Origin: Demequina globuliformis
GTDB taxonomy: Bacteria; Actinomycetota; Actinomycetes; Actinomycetales; Demequinaceae
Reading direction: 5' to 3'
Assembly: GCF_000975155.1 (NCBI RefSeq)
Contig: NZ_BBRG01000001.1
Location: 1,004,313-1,068,312 of the forward strand
Length of the DNA: 64,000 bases
Below, one piece after another: positions 49,762 to 58,560 of the stretch (position 1 is its first letter; each line of letters starts with the position of its first letter). The position numbers were made by a program, and so were the translations under genes. The notes under the pieces are model-generated. The model was not told the DNA's origin and made no database searches. It saw nothing but the letters and a program-made list of their open reading frames with translations.

Positions 49762-51567
49762 TCAGTTCGCCCCATCGCCGTCGGATGTGACGGTGACGGG
49801 CATCGCATAGGAGAGCCCGTGACCGTAACGGAACAGCGGGTCATGGGTATCGAAAGGGACGTCTTCTCGACTTTCAAGCACGGCAGCCATCGACCTAGGG
49901 ACGTCGAGCGGTAGCGCGCCCCCAGGCTGGCCATCACCAAACAAAACCTCGACAAAAGGCCGATCCGAGGTGCCGAATGACGCGACGAGAGCCGCGGCTC
50001 CCATCAACGGCTCGAGGATTGGCGGGCGGTCAAAGAACACGTCAATCACGGTCGGCACGGTGTTGATGAGTTCGAGTAGGTGTTCCTGGTCTCCGTCGGA
50101 GTACTCAAGGCTTCCCTTGTGCATCGAGCCGAGGAAGCTCTTCGCTGGGTCTGCGTGATTAGGTGCGCTGACGCGCACGACGGCGAGGTCGGCCTCCGAA
50201 GGAGTGGCGACGACGTTCGCATAACCCGCGAAAGCCTCGGGCTCCACTCCTTCAACGTAAACCTTGATGCCGGGCCGCGCCGGCAACGTGGGCGCATCGC
50301 TGGGCCCGTTCGTAAGAAGGGTGAGGGATGCCTTCTGCGCTGCTACTCCAGCCTCACGGAAATCGAGGCGACCAACGATGCTGTTCGCCTGATCGGCGTC
50401 GACGAAACGCGCGTCGTCGAAGAGTCCGAGTCGGAACTTTTCGCGCAACAGCCTTCGCACGGACTGGTCGATCCGCGCTTCCGTCACCCGTCCGCCCTTT
50501 ACCGCGGACATGAGATGCTCCGTGCGGTTCTCGCCGCCGAACTGGTCGACACCTGCCTCAAGGAGCCGGACCACGCGGTCCTCCTCGCTCAGGTGCTCGA
50601 CTCCCCAAGCCTTTGCTGGGAAGTGCTCGCCATATCCGGTGATCACACCGAAGTCAGTGCAGACAATCCCGTCGAATTCCAGGCGTTCTCGAAGGATCCC
50701 GGTGATCACTGACTTGTTGAACGCGAAGCCAACTTCCTCGTGCTCGGTGCCTACAGGCATGCCGTAGTAGGGCATCATCTGTGTCGCACCGGCCTTGATC
50801 ACATCGATGAACGGCTGCAGGTGGTACTCGAAGAATCCTCCCGGATACACCTGCTCCTTGCCGTCAGAGAAGTGAGGATCGAGTCCGTCCTTCTGCGGTC
50901 CTCCACCAGGGAAGTGCTTGGGCATGGTCGCAACCGAGAGCGGCGTGAGGGTGTCCCCGGCATCCCGTCCTCGGAAGCCCCGCACGTAGGCTGCACCAAG
51001 GCGACCGGTGAGTTCTGCATCCTCTCCGAAGGTTCCGACCATGCGCGCCCACCGTGGTTCGGTGGTGACGTCGATCTGGGGATGTGCGCCGACGCGAATC
51101 CCCACCGCCAAGTACTCCTGTCGCGCCGTCTCGGCAAAGGATTCGACCAACTCCGTAGACCGTGTCGCCGCCAGGCCGAGCGCCTCGGGCCATGCCGAGA
51201 ATGCCGCGCCCGCTGCGTTGGCGGTGAGCGGATTGTCAGTCACGGAGTGTCGTGGGTCGGTGGCGAGGGTCACCGGTACACCCAACGGATGCTCCAGCGC
51301 CACACGCTGAAGCGCATTGTGGATCTCGGCGAGGTCCCGTGCGGTCGGGGGCGAACCTTGGACGAAGAAGGCGGACATACGTCGCTCGCGGATATGCTCG
51401 GCCGCTCCTGGGCGCCCGTATTGATCAGGCTGCTCGGGGTCGGTGATACCCACATATTGGTGGTAAAGGAGGCCGACTTTGTCTTCGAGCTCCATGCGAG
51501 CAAGGAGGTCATCGATGCGACTCTCGAGGCCGACCGCGGGGTCCTCGTAGGGGTACCGGCCCGCCAT
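49762..51567 (-). CDS. GH3 family glycosidase (600-residue type)
   Basis: 601 residues. N-terminal barrel: DDLLARMELEDKVGLL, PRHSVTDNP, FGEDAELTGRLGAAYVRGFRG, PKHFPGGG, with the nucleophile D305 in GIVCTDFGV. The C-terminal sandwich (about 400-590) ends in RYGHGLSY; the separate fibronectin-III domain is missing, so it is shorter than the first two GH3 enzymes here. The stop of the upstream nucleoside-hydrolase-like gene is 6 bp before its start, so the two are co-transcribed. It resembles exo-acting beta-glycosidases; the sugar is not predictable. Confidence 0.88.
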   Translation of the reverse strand: MAGRYPYEDPAVGLESRIDDLLARMELEDKVGLLYHQYVGITDPEQPDQYGRPGAAEHIRERRMSAFFVQGSPPTARDLAEIHNALQRVALEHPLGVPVTLATDPRHSVTDNPLTANAAGAAFSAWPEALGLAATRSTELVESFAETARQEYLAVGIRVGAHPQIDVTTEPRWARMVGTFGEDAELTGRLGAAYVRGFRGRDAGDTLTPLSVATMPKHFPGGGPQKDGLDPHFSDGKEQVYPGGFFEYHLQPFIDVIKAGATQMMPYYGMPVGTEHEEVGFAFNKSVITGILRERLEFDGIVCTDFGVITGYGEHFPAKAWGVEHLSEEDRVVRLLEAGVDQFGGENRTEHLMSAVKGGRVTEARIDQSVRRLLREKFRLGLFDDARFVDADQANSIVGRLDFREAGVAAQKASLTLLTNGPSDAPTLPARPGIKVYVEGVEPEAFAGYANVVATPSEADLAVVRVSAPNHADPAKSFLGSMHKGSLEYSDGDQEHLLELINTVPTVIDVFFDRPPILEPLMGAAALVASFGTSDRPFVEVLFGDGQPGGALPLDVPRSMAAVLESREDVPFDTHDPLFRYGHGLSYAMPVTVTSDGDGAN

Positions 51568-51573
51568 GGCGAC

Positions 51574-52545
51574 TCAAGCCTCCTGGGCAGCCGCGAACTC
51601 GTCCAGCTTCCCGTAGAAGTCCTCGAACAGCAGACGCACATCGATGCGCGAGTACACGCGAATCGTGCCGGCATCCGCCTGCTCGCCGTACAGCCCGTTC
51701 TCGAGCAGCGACGGGCGCGGCACATCGGTGTAGTCGCTCGTGTAAGGCTCGGGACTGTATGGTCCGCCGAGCACGGTGAGCGAAACAAGGGTGTGATCTC
51801 CGAGGCCGTAAGCCTCACCCATCTTGAGCCCGCGCGACCAGGCGTCGACGCGGTGGCCAATCTGGTCGAAGACGTGGCGGCCCAACGCTCCTCGCGAGCG
51901 CACGCGTGACCATGCTTCACTTCGCGACATGAGCGCCTGACTGAAGACTCCCTGCGGCATCTGCCACAACGGAACCTGAAAGTCGTTGAAGACCACCCGC
52001 GAAGCAACCATGTCAGTGTTGACGTTCGTTTCGCGCCATCGCACGTCAGGAGGGAGCTCGTCCTCCGTCATGTCGTACTTCTCGCCACCGAGCCAGATCA
52101 CCGTCATGCGATCCGCGATGCGCGGTTCGAGTAGAAGCGCACTCGCAACCGTCGTAAGGCCGCCACCGCAGGCGACGTACAGCGGCAGATCCGTGTCGTC
52201 GCGCATCGCCTCGCGCACGAGGGCCTCCGCGGCCGCGCTTACGGCGGGCGTCGAGGCGTCGGTCATGGGCATGTTGCTGCCCTCGAGGATCACCACATCG
52301 TCCCGATCGGCGAGCTCAGCAACCTCCCGCACGACACCGACGCCGCGCGTCACACAGTCATCGGTCCACTCAGGGTGGTGCACGCCGACCGCTGACGACA
52401 CGACGAACGGAATCTCAATACTGCGGCACAACAGGTGGTGGGCGATCTCAACGACGCAGTCGGGATCACCGCAGAAGTCGTTGTCGATCACCACGCGCGA
52501 TCGCGCTTCGATACGGTCTGCGCTCCAAGGTTCAGTCATTGCCAT
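51574..52545 (-). CDS. Nucleoside-hydrolase-family (IunH-like) protein
   Basis: 323 residues. The metal-binding signature is recognisable as VVIDNDFCGDPDCVVEIAHHLL (usual form D-T-D-x-G-x-D-D), with further family motifs LYVACGGGLTTVASAL and EGSNMPMTD. Two changes are notable: DFCGDPDC in place of DPGIDDA. A typical member cleaves N-glycosidic bonds of nucleosides. Being first in an operon with a GH3 enzyme inside a glucuronate locus suggests it acts on a glycoside instead. It has its own operator of the TTGGCAA type about 155 bp upstream. Confidence 0.78.
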   Translation of the reverse strand: MAMTEPWSADRIEARSRVVIDNDFCGDPDCVVEIAHHLLCRSIEIPFVVSSAVGVHHPEWTDDCVTRGVGVVREVAELADRDDVVILEGSNMPMTDASTPAVSAAAEALVREAMRDDTDLPLYVACGGGLTTVASALLLEPRIADRMTVIWLGGEKYDMTEDELPPDVRWRETNVNTDMVASRVVFNDFQVPLWQMPQGVFSQALMSRSEAWSRVRSRGALGRHVFDQIGHRVDAWSRGLKMGEAYGLGDHTLVSLTVLGGPYSPEPYTSDYTDVPRPSLLENGLYGEQADAGTIRVYSRIDVRLLFEDFYGKLDEFAAAQEA

Positions 52546-52700
52546 GCCTTACTCCTTCTGCGGCGCATTCGCCCCGCGTCGATCAGTGACGGCTGGCTGA
52601 ACCCACCGTCGCGTTCTCGTGTCCCAGGCTTGACGTTCGCTCCCGTTCACGCTCGAGTTTTGGGGCCCGCCACGTGTTGGTTCCGTCATCAAAAAACCCA

Positions 52701-52718
52701 TGACAATCGATTGCCAAA
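52701..52718. promoter_or_regulatory. LacI/UxuR-type operator TTGGCAATCGATTGTCA (minus strand)
   Basis: Same design as the sites at 55858, 56017 and 57113 (TTGGCAAnCGnTTGnCAA). It lies in the 260-bp gap before the nucleoside-hydrolase/GH3 operon and links that operon to the glucuronate genes. Confidence 0.75.
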
Positions 52719-52805
52719 GGCTACGGCGAGTCGGCGCCTGAGTCAATACTCACTCGTAGCTCAGGCTGGACACCGCGAGAAGCCACGAGCGCCCAGCGCA
52801 CGCGT

Positions 52806-53990
52806 CTACGAAATGCCGCCGTTGATGGCATAGTTCACGGCCAGTTCGACGCCACGAACCTCCGCAAGGCCCTTCATGCGCCCGATGAGCGGGTATCCCG
52901 GTGCACTTGCGCGGTGGAGGTCGTCGAGAATCCGATGCCCATGGTCGGAACGTATAGAAATCCGTGGGCCGGCGTCACCACGCCGGCGCTCCTCGCTCAC
53001 TAGCTCGCGCACCACACCCACGATGTCGATGTCGCCGTCGATATGCACCGCCTCGTGGAAGCTCTCTTGGTCAGCTTCGCGACGCGTAGATCTGAGGTGG
53101 GAAAAGTAGATGCGATCCGCGAAGCGGTGAGCCATCTCAACCACGTCATTATCTGCGCGCACGCCATAGGAGCCGACACACAGGGTGAGACCGTTCGCAG
53201 GAGACGGAACCGCGTCGAGGATCCACTGTGCATCGGCCATGGTCGAGACCACCCGAGGGATGCCGAAGAGGTCGAAAGGCGGATCGTCGGGATGGATCGC
53301 CATGCGAATGCCGACCTCTTCCGCTACAGGAATGACCCGCTCAAGGAAGTACCGAAGGTTGCCTCGCATCGACTCGTGTGTCTGGCCATCGTATGCGGCG
53401 AGAGCTTCACGGAACTCGCCAATGCTGTACGACTCCTCGGATCCAGGCAGCCCCGCAAGCAGCGTGCGTGTGACCGCCTCCACCTCATCGGCGCCGGCAG
53501 CATCGAACCAGGCGCGCGCCGTAGCTACGCGCTCGGGCGCATAGGACTCTTCGGCATGCGACCGCTCGAGCACCCAGATGTCGAACGCCGCGACCGCATT
53601 GGCATCGAACCTCAGCGCTGTGCCGCCGTTCGGGAGCGGCCAATCGAGGTCCGTTCGGGTCCAGTCGAGCGCTGGCATGAAGTTGTAGCAGACCATATCG
53701 ATGCCACACGCGGCCAAGTTACGCAGCGTCGTGCAGTACTTCTCGATCCATTGGTCGCGCGATGCGAGACCACGACGGATGTCCTCGTGGACGGGCACCG
53801 ACTCGACGATCGACCAGTAAAGGCCCGCGTGCTCACATTCGCGTTGGCGCTCGCGAATATCCTCAACCGCCCAGACCTCGCCATTCGCGACATGGTGCAG
53901 AGCCGTCACTACACCGGTCGCGTCGGTTTGCCGCACATCACGAAGCGTGACTGGGTCTGCGGGACCATACCAGCGCCACGTCTTCTCCAT
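52806..53990 (-). CDS. uxuA: Mannonate dehydratase
   Basis: 394 residues, normal for UxuA. Start MEKTWRWYGPADPVTLRDVRQTDATGVVTALHH, then SVPVHEDIRRG, CYNFMPALDWTRTDL, the metal ligands in MAIHPDDPP, LCVGSYGVRADN, YFSHLRST and DHGHR. It removes water from D-mannonate to give 2-keto-3-deoxygluconate in the cytoplasm and needs Mn or Fe. It is the last gene of the eda-kdgK-uxuA operon, 78 bp after kdgK. Confidence 0.95.
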   Translation of the reverse strand: MEKTWRWYGPADPVTLRDVRQTDATGVVTALHHVANGEVWAVEDIRERQRECEHAGLYWSIVESVPVHEDIRRGLASRDQWIEKYCTTLRNLAACGIDMVCYNFMPALDWTRTDLDWPLPNGGTALRFDANAVAAFDIWVLERSHAEESYAPERVATARAWFDAAGADEVEAVTRTLLAGLPGSEESYSIGEFREALAAYDGQTHESMRGNLRYFLERVIPVAEEVGIRMAIHPDDPPFDLFGIPRVVSTMADAQWILDAVPSPANGLTLCVGSYGVRADNDVVEMAHRFADRIYFSHLRSTRREADQESFHEAVHIDGDIDIVGVVRELVSEERRRGDAGPRISIRSDHGHRILDDLHRASAPGYPLIGRMKGLAEVRGVELAVNYAINGGIS

Positions 53991-54068
53991 CAGGACTCTC
54001 TTTCGTTGTTTCTCTCCGCCGGTCCTACAACGCGCAGCCGATAGCGTGGCTGCCCGGGGTTCCGATGT

Positions 54069-55172
54069 TTAGCGGTCGACGCGGGCGCCTCCGCCGGCGG
54101 CGAGTTTGTGGACCTCGGCCTTGGTGGCCATGGTGGTGTCGCCGGGGGTGGTCATGGCCAGCGCGCCGTGAGCGGCACCGAGGTTGACGGCACGCTCGAG
54201 GGTTTCACCCTCGAGCAGGCCGTGAATCAGACCGCTGGCGAAGGAGTCTCCGCCGCCCACCCGGTCGAGGATCTCGAGACCATCCCTCTGGGTGGCACGC
54301 ACCACGCCAGAGTCCTTGGACCAGGCCAGGGCGCCCCAGTCGTTCACGGTCGCGGACTTCACGCCACGCATGGTGGTCGCAATCACCTGGAAGTTCGGGA
54401 ACGCCTCGGCGGCGGTCGCGATCATCTGCTCAAACCCGGCGACGTCCAGCTCTTCTAGAGTTTCGTCGACGCCGGGGACCTCGAAGCCCAGCGACGCGGT
54501 GAAGTCCTCCTCGTTACCGATCATCACGTCTACGTGCGGGGCGATGGCCCGGTTGACCTCTTGGGCACGCTCCTTGCCACCGATCGCCTTCCACAAACTT
54601 GGCCGGTAGTTCAGGTCATACGAGACGACGGTGCCGTGGCGGTGAGCGGCCTCCACCGCGGCGATCACCGTCTGCGCGGCCGTATCGGACAGCGCCGCGA
54701 AGATGCCGCCGGTGTGAAGCCACCGCACCCCGAGCTCACCGAAGAGGTGATCGAAGTCGACGTCATCTGCGGATAGCTGGGAGGCAGCCGTGTGGCCGCG
54801 ATCGGACACACCCACGGCGCCCCTGACTCCGAAGCCACGCTCGGTGAAGTTCAACCCGTTGCGCACCGACCTGCCGATGCCGTCATAGGACTTCCAGATG
54901 ACGTTGCTGATGTCGACCCCTCCGGCAAGGATCAGGTTCTCCACCAGGTGACCGACCTCGTTATCCGCCAGCGCGGTCACAATCCCGGTGCGATACCCGA
55001 ACGCGCGGGCCAGACCACGCGACACGTTGTACTCACCCCCACCCTCCCAAGCCGTGAACTGCCTCGCGGTGCGGATACGGCCCTCACCGGGGTCGAGCCT
55101 GAGCATCACCTCGCCGAGCGAGACGGCATCGAAACGGCACTCTGCCGCGGACTTCACGTTCACCACGCTCAT
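54069..55172 (-). CDS. kdgK: 2-keto-3-deoxygluconate kinase
   Basis: 367 residues, PfkB (ribokinase) family. SLGEVMLRLDPGEGRIR at the start, WEGGGEYNVSRGLARAFG, SYDLNYRPSLW, and the C-terminal signature DRVGGGDSFASGLIHGLL with the catalytic Asp in GGGDSF. It phosphorylates KDG to KDPG with ATP. The ATG overlaps the eda stop by 4 bp and has GGAGG upstream. An extra loop at about 240-265 is slightly longer than in the E. coli enzyme. Confidence 0.93.
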   Translation of the reverse strand: MSVVNVKSAAECRFDAVSLGEVMLRLDPGEGRIRTARQFTAWEGGGEYNVSRGLARAFGYRTGIVTALADNEVGHLVENLILAGGVDISNVIWKSYDGIGRSVRNGLNFTERGFGVRGAVGVSDRGHTAASQLSADDVDFDHLFGELGVRWLHTGGIFAALSDTAAQTVIAAVEAAHRHGTVVSYDLNYRPSLWKAIGGKERAQEVNRAIAPHVDVMIGNEEDFTASLGFEVPGVDETLEELDVAGFEQMIATAAEAFPNFQVIATTMRGVKSATVNDWGALAWSKDSGVVRATQRDGLEILDRVGGGDSFASGLIHGLLEGETLERAVNLGAAHGALAMTTPGDTTMATKAEVHKLAAGGGARVDR

Positions 55173-55816
55173 ACGAGGGCCTCCTTGCCCGCCAGCGCGA
55201 CGGCCTCGGCCGTCAACCGCTGCACCTCATCAAAATCACCGGCGGCGATCAGGTCCCTGGGCACCATCCACGACCCACCCACCGCATGCACCGCCGGAAT
55301 CGACAGATACTCGTGGAGGTTCTTCGGCCCGATCCCACCCGTGGGCACAAACCGCACGTCCTTAAACGGCGCCGCCAGAGCCTTGACCGCGGCCGCACCG
55401 CCGCTGGTCTCGGCCGGGAAGAACTTCACCGTCGTCACACCCAACTCCAGCGCGGCCATCACCTCCGACGCTGTCACCGCCCCCGGCAACGCCACCACAC
55501 CACGCTCGGCACACCGCTCCACCACCGCGCGCGACAAGCCAGGCGAGACCACATACGACGCCCCAGCATCGGCCGCCTCATCCACCTGAGCCGCCGTCAA
55601 CACCGTGCCGGCACCCACGACCATGTCGCCACGAGCAGCCATCACCCGGATGCACTCCCCAGCAGCCGAGGTACGAAACGTCACCTCCGCCACCGGCAAA
55701 CCACCAGCCACCAACGCATCAGCCAACGGTCCAGCGTCAGAAGCCGCATCTAACACCACCACCGGCACCAACCGATGCCGACTCAAATCGGTCAGCATCT
55801 GCGACTTGCGGTCCAT
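55169..55816 (-). CDS. eda: KDPG/KHG aldolase
   Basis: 215 residues from ATG 55816, with GGAG upstream. Class I aldolase: RLVPVVVLDAASDAGPLADALVAGGLPVAEVTFRT (active-site Glu), GAGTVLTAAQVDEAADAGASYVVSPG, and the Schiff-base lysine in VKFFPAE. It splits KDPG into pyruvate and glyceraldehyde 3-phosphate, the last step of the glucuronate route. First gene of the operon eda-kdgK-uxuA; an operator lies 42 bp upstream. Confidence 0.95.
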   Translation of the reverse strand: MDRKSQMLTDLSRHRLVPVVVLDAASDAGPLADALVAGGLPVAEVTFRTSAAGECIRVMAARGDMVVGAGTVLTAAQVDEAADAGASYVVSPGLSRAVVERCAERGVVALPGAVTASEVMAALELGVTTVKFFPAETSGGAAAVKALAAPFKDVRFVPTGGIGPKNLHEYLSIPAVHAVGGSWMVPRDLIAAGDFDEVQRLTAEAVALAGKEALV

Positions 55817-55857
55817 ATGACTCTCTCCTTCGCGGGACGCACCCATCGCGCCCAAAC

Positions 55858-55876
55858 TTGGCAACCGAATGCCTAA
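55858..55876. promoter_or_regulatory. LacI/UxuR-type operator TTGGCAACCGAATGCCTAA
   Basis: A near palindrome upstream of eda, same left arm and central CG as the other three TTGGCAA sites; the right half is less perfect. Confidence 0.7.
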
Positions 55877-55978
55877 TGTAGCGCAGGTTACCTCTCACGC
55901 GCCCAGCGATCGGCATCAGAAAGCGCCGGCCTGCACAATCGGCGCCTCGTCTCAGATGCAGAGGCCGTGTCCCCGGTA

Positions 55979-55992
55979 GTGTTACCTGACAC
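55979..55992. promoter_or_regulatory. LacI-type operator GTGTTACCTGACAC
   Basis: Flanked by A and T (AGTGTTACCTGACACT), third member of the set with 44082 and 48474. It lies in the divergent eda/LacI gap, so that promoter region carries both operator types. Confidence 0.6.
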
Positions 55993-56016
55993 TCGCAATC
56001 TCGGCTGGCAACGCTT

Positions 56017-56034
56017 TTGGCAACCGGTATTGTG
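56017..56034. promoter_or_regulatory. LacI/UxuR-type operator TTGGCAACCGGTATTGTG overlapping a -10 box
   Basis: The site overlaps TATTGT (56028-56033), which lies six bases before ATG 56040. Binding would block the regulator's own promoter. A further half site TGGCAACG precedes it at 56006. Confidence 0.7.
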
Positions 56035-56039
56035 CAGAC

Positions 56040-57086
56040 ATGGAGGCTCACATGTCCGATGTATCAGAAGCGCCCAAGAGCGCCAAGAGTGGGCGCAAGT
56101 CCGGCGCTGCAACGATCTATGACATTGCTCGCCTCGCTGGCGTTAACCCTTCGACCGTCTCCCGAGCACTCAACAAGCCTGGACGCGTGAGTGCGGCCAC
56201 GGAAGCACGCATCCGTAAGGCCGCGGCTGAGTTGAACTTCCACGAAAACCCGCTGGCGCGTGCGCTTCCTACCGGACGGACAAACACCATTGCCGCCGTC
56301 GTCGCTGACATGACGAACCCAGTGGTGTTCAACACCGTGCGCGGTGCCGAGAACGCGGCCGCTCGCTATGGCTTCACCCTGATTGTCGCTGAGTCGCAGG
56401 AGTCGGGGAGTATTGAGGCGGCGACGGCGGACCGAGTGGCGCCGTTCGTCGATGGCATCATTCTCGCCACCACCCGACTCCCTGACGAGCACATCCTCCG
56501 GCTCGCCGAGCGGAAGCCGGTCGTGATGATCAATCGCGCGGCGGGAAATCTCGTCAACATTGCGCCCGACGTCGCTCCAGGTATTGACCAGTTGGTCGAG
56601 CACCTTGCGTCTCTAGGGCATCGTTCGATTGCTTACCTCGGCGGCCCAGATCGCTCATGGATCAGTGCGCGTAGGTGGGAAGCGCTGTTTAAAGCTGCGC
56701 GACTGCGCGGGATCTCCGTGTTCGAGATCGGTCCCAACTCCCCCACGATTGCCGCGGGAAAGTTGTCCTTTGAACGAGCCCAGGCTTCCGGGGCGAGCGC
56801 AATCGTCGCATACAACGACCTTCTCGCGCTCGGCCTCATTCGTGCCGCCAGGGAGCAAGGCGTGAGTGTGCCGGATGACATCTCGGTCGCGGGTTTCGAC
56901 GACATCTTTGGCGCCGATTTCGTCAGTCCATCTCTCACGACGGTGCGCGCCGACCTCCTCGAGGCGGGCACTCGCGCTGTGGAGTCTCTGATGGGCGACA
57001 TTGGCGTGGACGTCATCGCGCGACCCGAAGCTTCCCTGTCGACCACGCTGATGGTGCGCGAATCGACCGCCCACATGCGGCGTTGA
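56040..57086 (+). CDS. LacI family regulator 2 (probable glucuronate-pathway repressor)
   Basis: 348 residues from ATG 56040, a probable leaderless start; ATG 56052 with GGAGG 5 nt upstream is equally possible. HTH: TIYDIARLAGVNPSTVSRALNKPGRVSAATEARIRKAAAELNF, followed by hinge helix NPLARALPTGRT. The sugar-binding domain (75-348) has the usual VVADMTNPVV..., FVDGIIL, AYNDLLALG, VAGFDDIFGADFVSPSLTTV. It sits between the eda-kdgK-uxuA and uxaC-uxuB operons, and a TTGGCAA-type palindrome lies before each of them and before itself. Confidence 0.9.
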   Translation: MEAHMSDVSEAPKSAKSGRKSGAATIYDIARLAGVNPSTVSRALNKPGRVSAATEARIRKAAAELNFHENPLARALPTGRTNTIAAVVADMTNPVVFNTVRGAENAAARYGFTLIVAESQESGSIEAATADRVAPFVDGIILATTRLPDEHILRLAERKPVVMINRAAGNLVNIAPDVAPGIDQLVEHLASLGHRSIAYLGGPDRSWISARRWEALFKAARLRGISVFEIGPNSPTIAAGKLSFERAQASGASAIVAYNDLLALGLIRAAREQGVSVPDDISVAGFDDIFGADFVSPSLTTVRADLLEAGTRAVESLMGDIGVDVIARPEASLSTTLMVRESTAHMRR

Positions 57087-57112
57087 CGGTCCGAAGACTT
57101 TCGTTGCCATCG

Positions 57113-57130
57113 TTGGCAACCGATTGACAA
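57113..57130. promoter_or_regulatory. LacI/UxuR-type operator TTGGCAACCGATTGACAA
   Basis: The clearest copy of the motif, 30 bp before the uxaC start; its right half includes TTGACA, which could be the -35 box, so binding would block RNA polymerase. Confidence 0.78.
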
Positions 57131-57159
57131 ACGGGGTTCCCTTCGGTTTGACTTGGCTC

Positions 57160-58560
57160 ATGCCAACGCCGTCGCGCGACCACAATCGCCTGCTGCCCGT
57201 CGACCCAGGTGTACAAGCGATTGCACATGCGCTTTACTCCTCGGTTGCCGAGGCGCCCATCATTTCTCCGCACGGGCACGTGCCCGCCCAGTGGCTACAT
57301 GAGGATCAGTCATTCACGGATCCGGCGAACCTATTCATCACGCACGACCATTACGTGACACGCCTCCTGCACGCGAATGGGGTTCCACTCGAGGCGCTGG
57401 GCTTGGGTGCGCAACAAGCAGACCCCCGTGAGGTTTGGGACACGCTGGCCGCGCACTGGCACAAGTTTGCCGGTACGGCCTCCGCGTACTGGATCAGTGA
57501 GTCACTAGCACGAGTCTTCGGGGTTGAAGAGGAGTTGACGCCGGAAACGGCACACAGCATCTACGACACCGTCGCGGCGGCGTTGCCCACGGCCGCCCTG
57601 CGTCCACGGGCACTGTTCGAGAACTTCCGGATCGAGGTACTCGCGACCACTGATGACCCGTTGGATGCTCTGGACGCACACTCTGCACTCGCGAGCGATG
57701 CTTCGTTTGCAGGCCGAGTGATCCCGACGTTCAGGCCCGACGCCTATCTGGACCCCGAGGCCCAGGGTTTTAGCGAGCGCGTGGAACAGCTCTTGGCGAC
57801 GGCAGGCGAAGGGAAGGCCACGTTCCGAACGTACCTCGATGCGCTCCGCGCACGCCGTGCGTATTTCATCGAGCGCGGAGCGGTCTCTGCCGATCACGGC
57901 GTCTACGAGCCATACACCTGCGAACTCGACGCACATACGGCGGAAGAGCTCTTCCAGGGCGCCCTTGCTGGCAACCTCGATGCCGACAGCGCCCGTGAGT
58001 TCCGCGGACACATGCTGTGGCAAATGGCTGCGATGAGCGTCGAGGACGGCCTCGTCATGACGATCCACCCCGGGGTTCGTCGCAACCACCACACCTCCAC
58101 ATACGAGACCTTTGGGCCCGACACAGGGCACGACATCCCGGTACGCGTCGAGTTCACCGAGAACCTACGTCCACTGTTGCAGTCTTTCGGCGCTGCGGAA
58201 GGATTCCACCTCGTCCTCTTCACCATCGACGAATCGACCTACTCACGCGAACTAGCGCCTCTCGCTGGGTTCTATCCCTCAGTATTTGTTGGAGCGCCGT
58301 GGTGGTTCATCGACGCTCCCGATGCCATGGCTCGGTTCCGTTCGGCGGTGACGGAGTCGGCTGGCTTTTACCGCACCTCCGGCTTCATCGATGACACCCG
58401 CGCCTATCTCTCGATCCCGGCCCGACACGACGTTGCACGCCGCGCCGATGCAGGCTACCTCGGGCGCCTTGTTGCTGAGGGGCGCGTAAGCATCGCTACT
58501 GCAGAGCGCATCATGACTGACACCGTCGATGCTATCCCTCGTGAGGTCTTCAAACTGTGA
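57160..58560 (+). CDS. uxaC: Glucuronate isomerase
   Basis: 466 residues from ATG 57160; an earlier start at 57124 would place the operator within the coding sequence. Amidohydrolase fold with the metal site SPHGHVPAQW near the start, then NLFITHDHYVTRLL, NFRIEVLATTDDPLDAL, VIPTFRPDAYLDP, MTIHPGVRRNHH, and WWFIDAPDAMARFR. It converts D-glucuronate to D-fructuronate. First gene of a two-gene operon with uxuB, which it overlaps by 4 bp. Length and motifs are complete. Confidence 0.95.
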   Translation: MPTPSRDHNRLLPVDPGVQAIAHALYSSVAEAPIISPHGHVPAQWLHEDQSFTDPANLFITHDHYVTRLLHANGVPLEALGLGAQQADPREVWDTLAAHWHKFAGTASAYWISESLARVFGVEEELTPETAHSIYDTVAAALPTAALRPRALFENFRIEVLATTDDPLDALDAHSALASDASFAGRVIPTFRPDAYLDPEAQGFSERVEQLLATAGEGKATFRTYLDALRARRAYFIERGAVSADHGVYEPYTCELDAHTAEELFQGALAGNLDADSAREFRGHMLWQMAAMSVEDGLVMTIHPGVRRNHHTSTYETFGPDTGHDIPVRVEFTENLRPLLQSFGAAEGFHLVLFTIDESTYSRELAPLAGFYPSVFVGAPWWFIDAPDAMARFRSAVTESAGFYRTSGFIDDTRAYLSIPARHDVARRADAGYLGRLVAEGRVSIATAERIMTDTVDAIPREVFKL

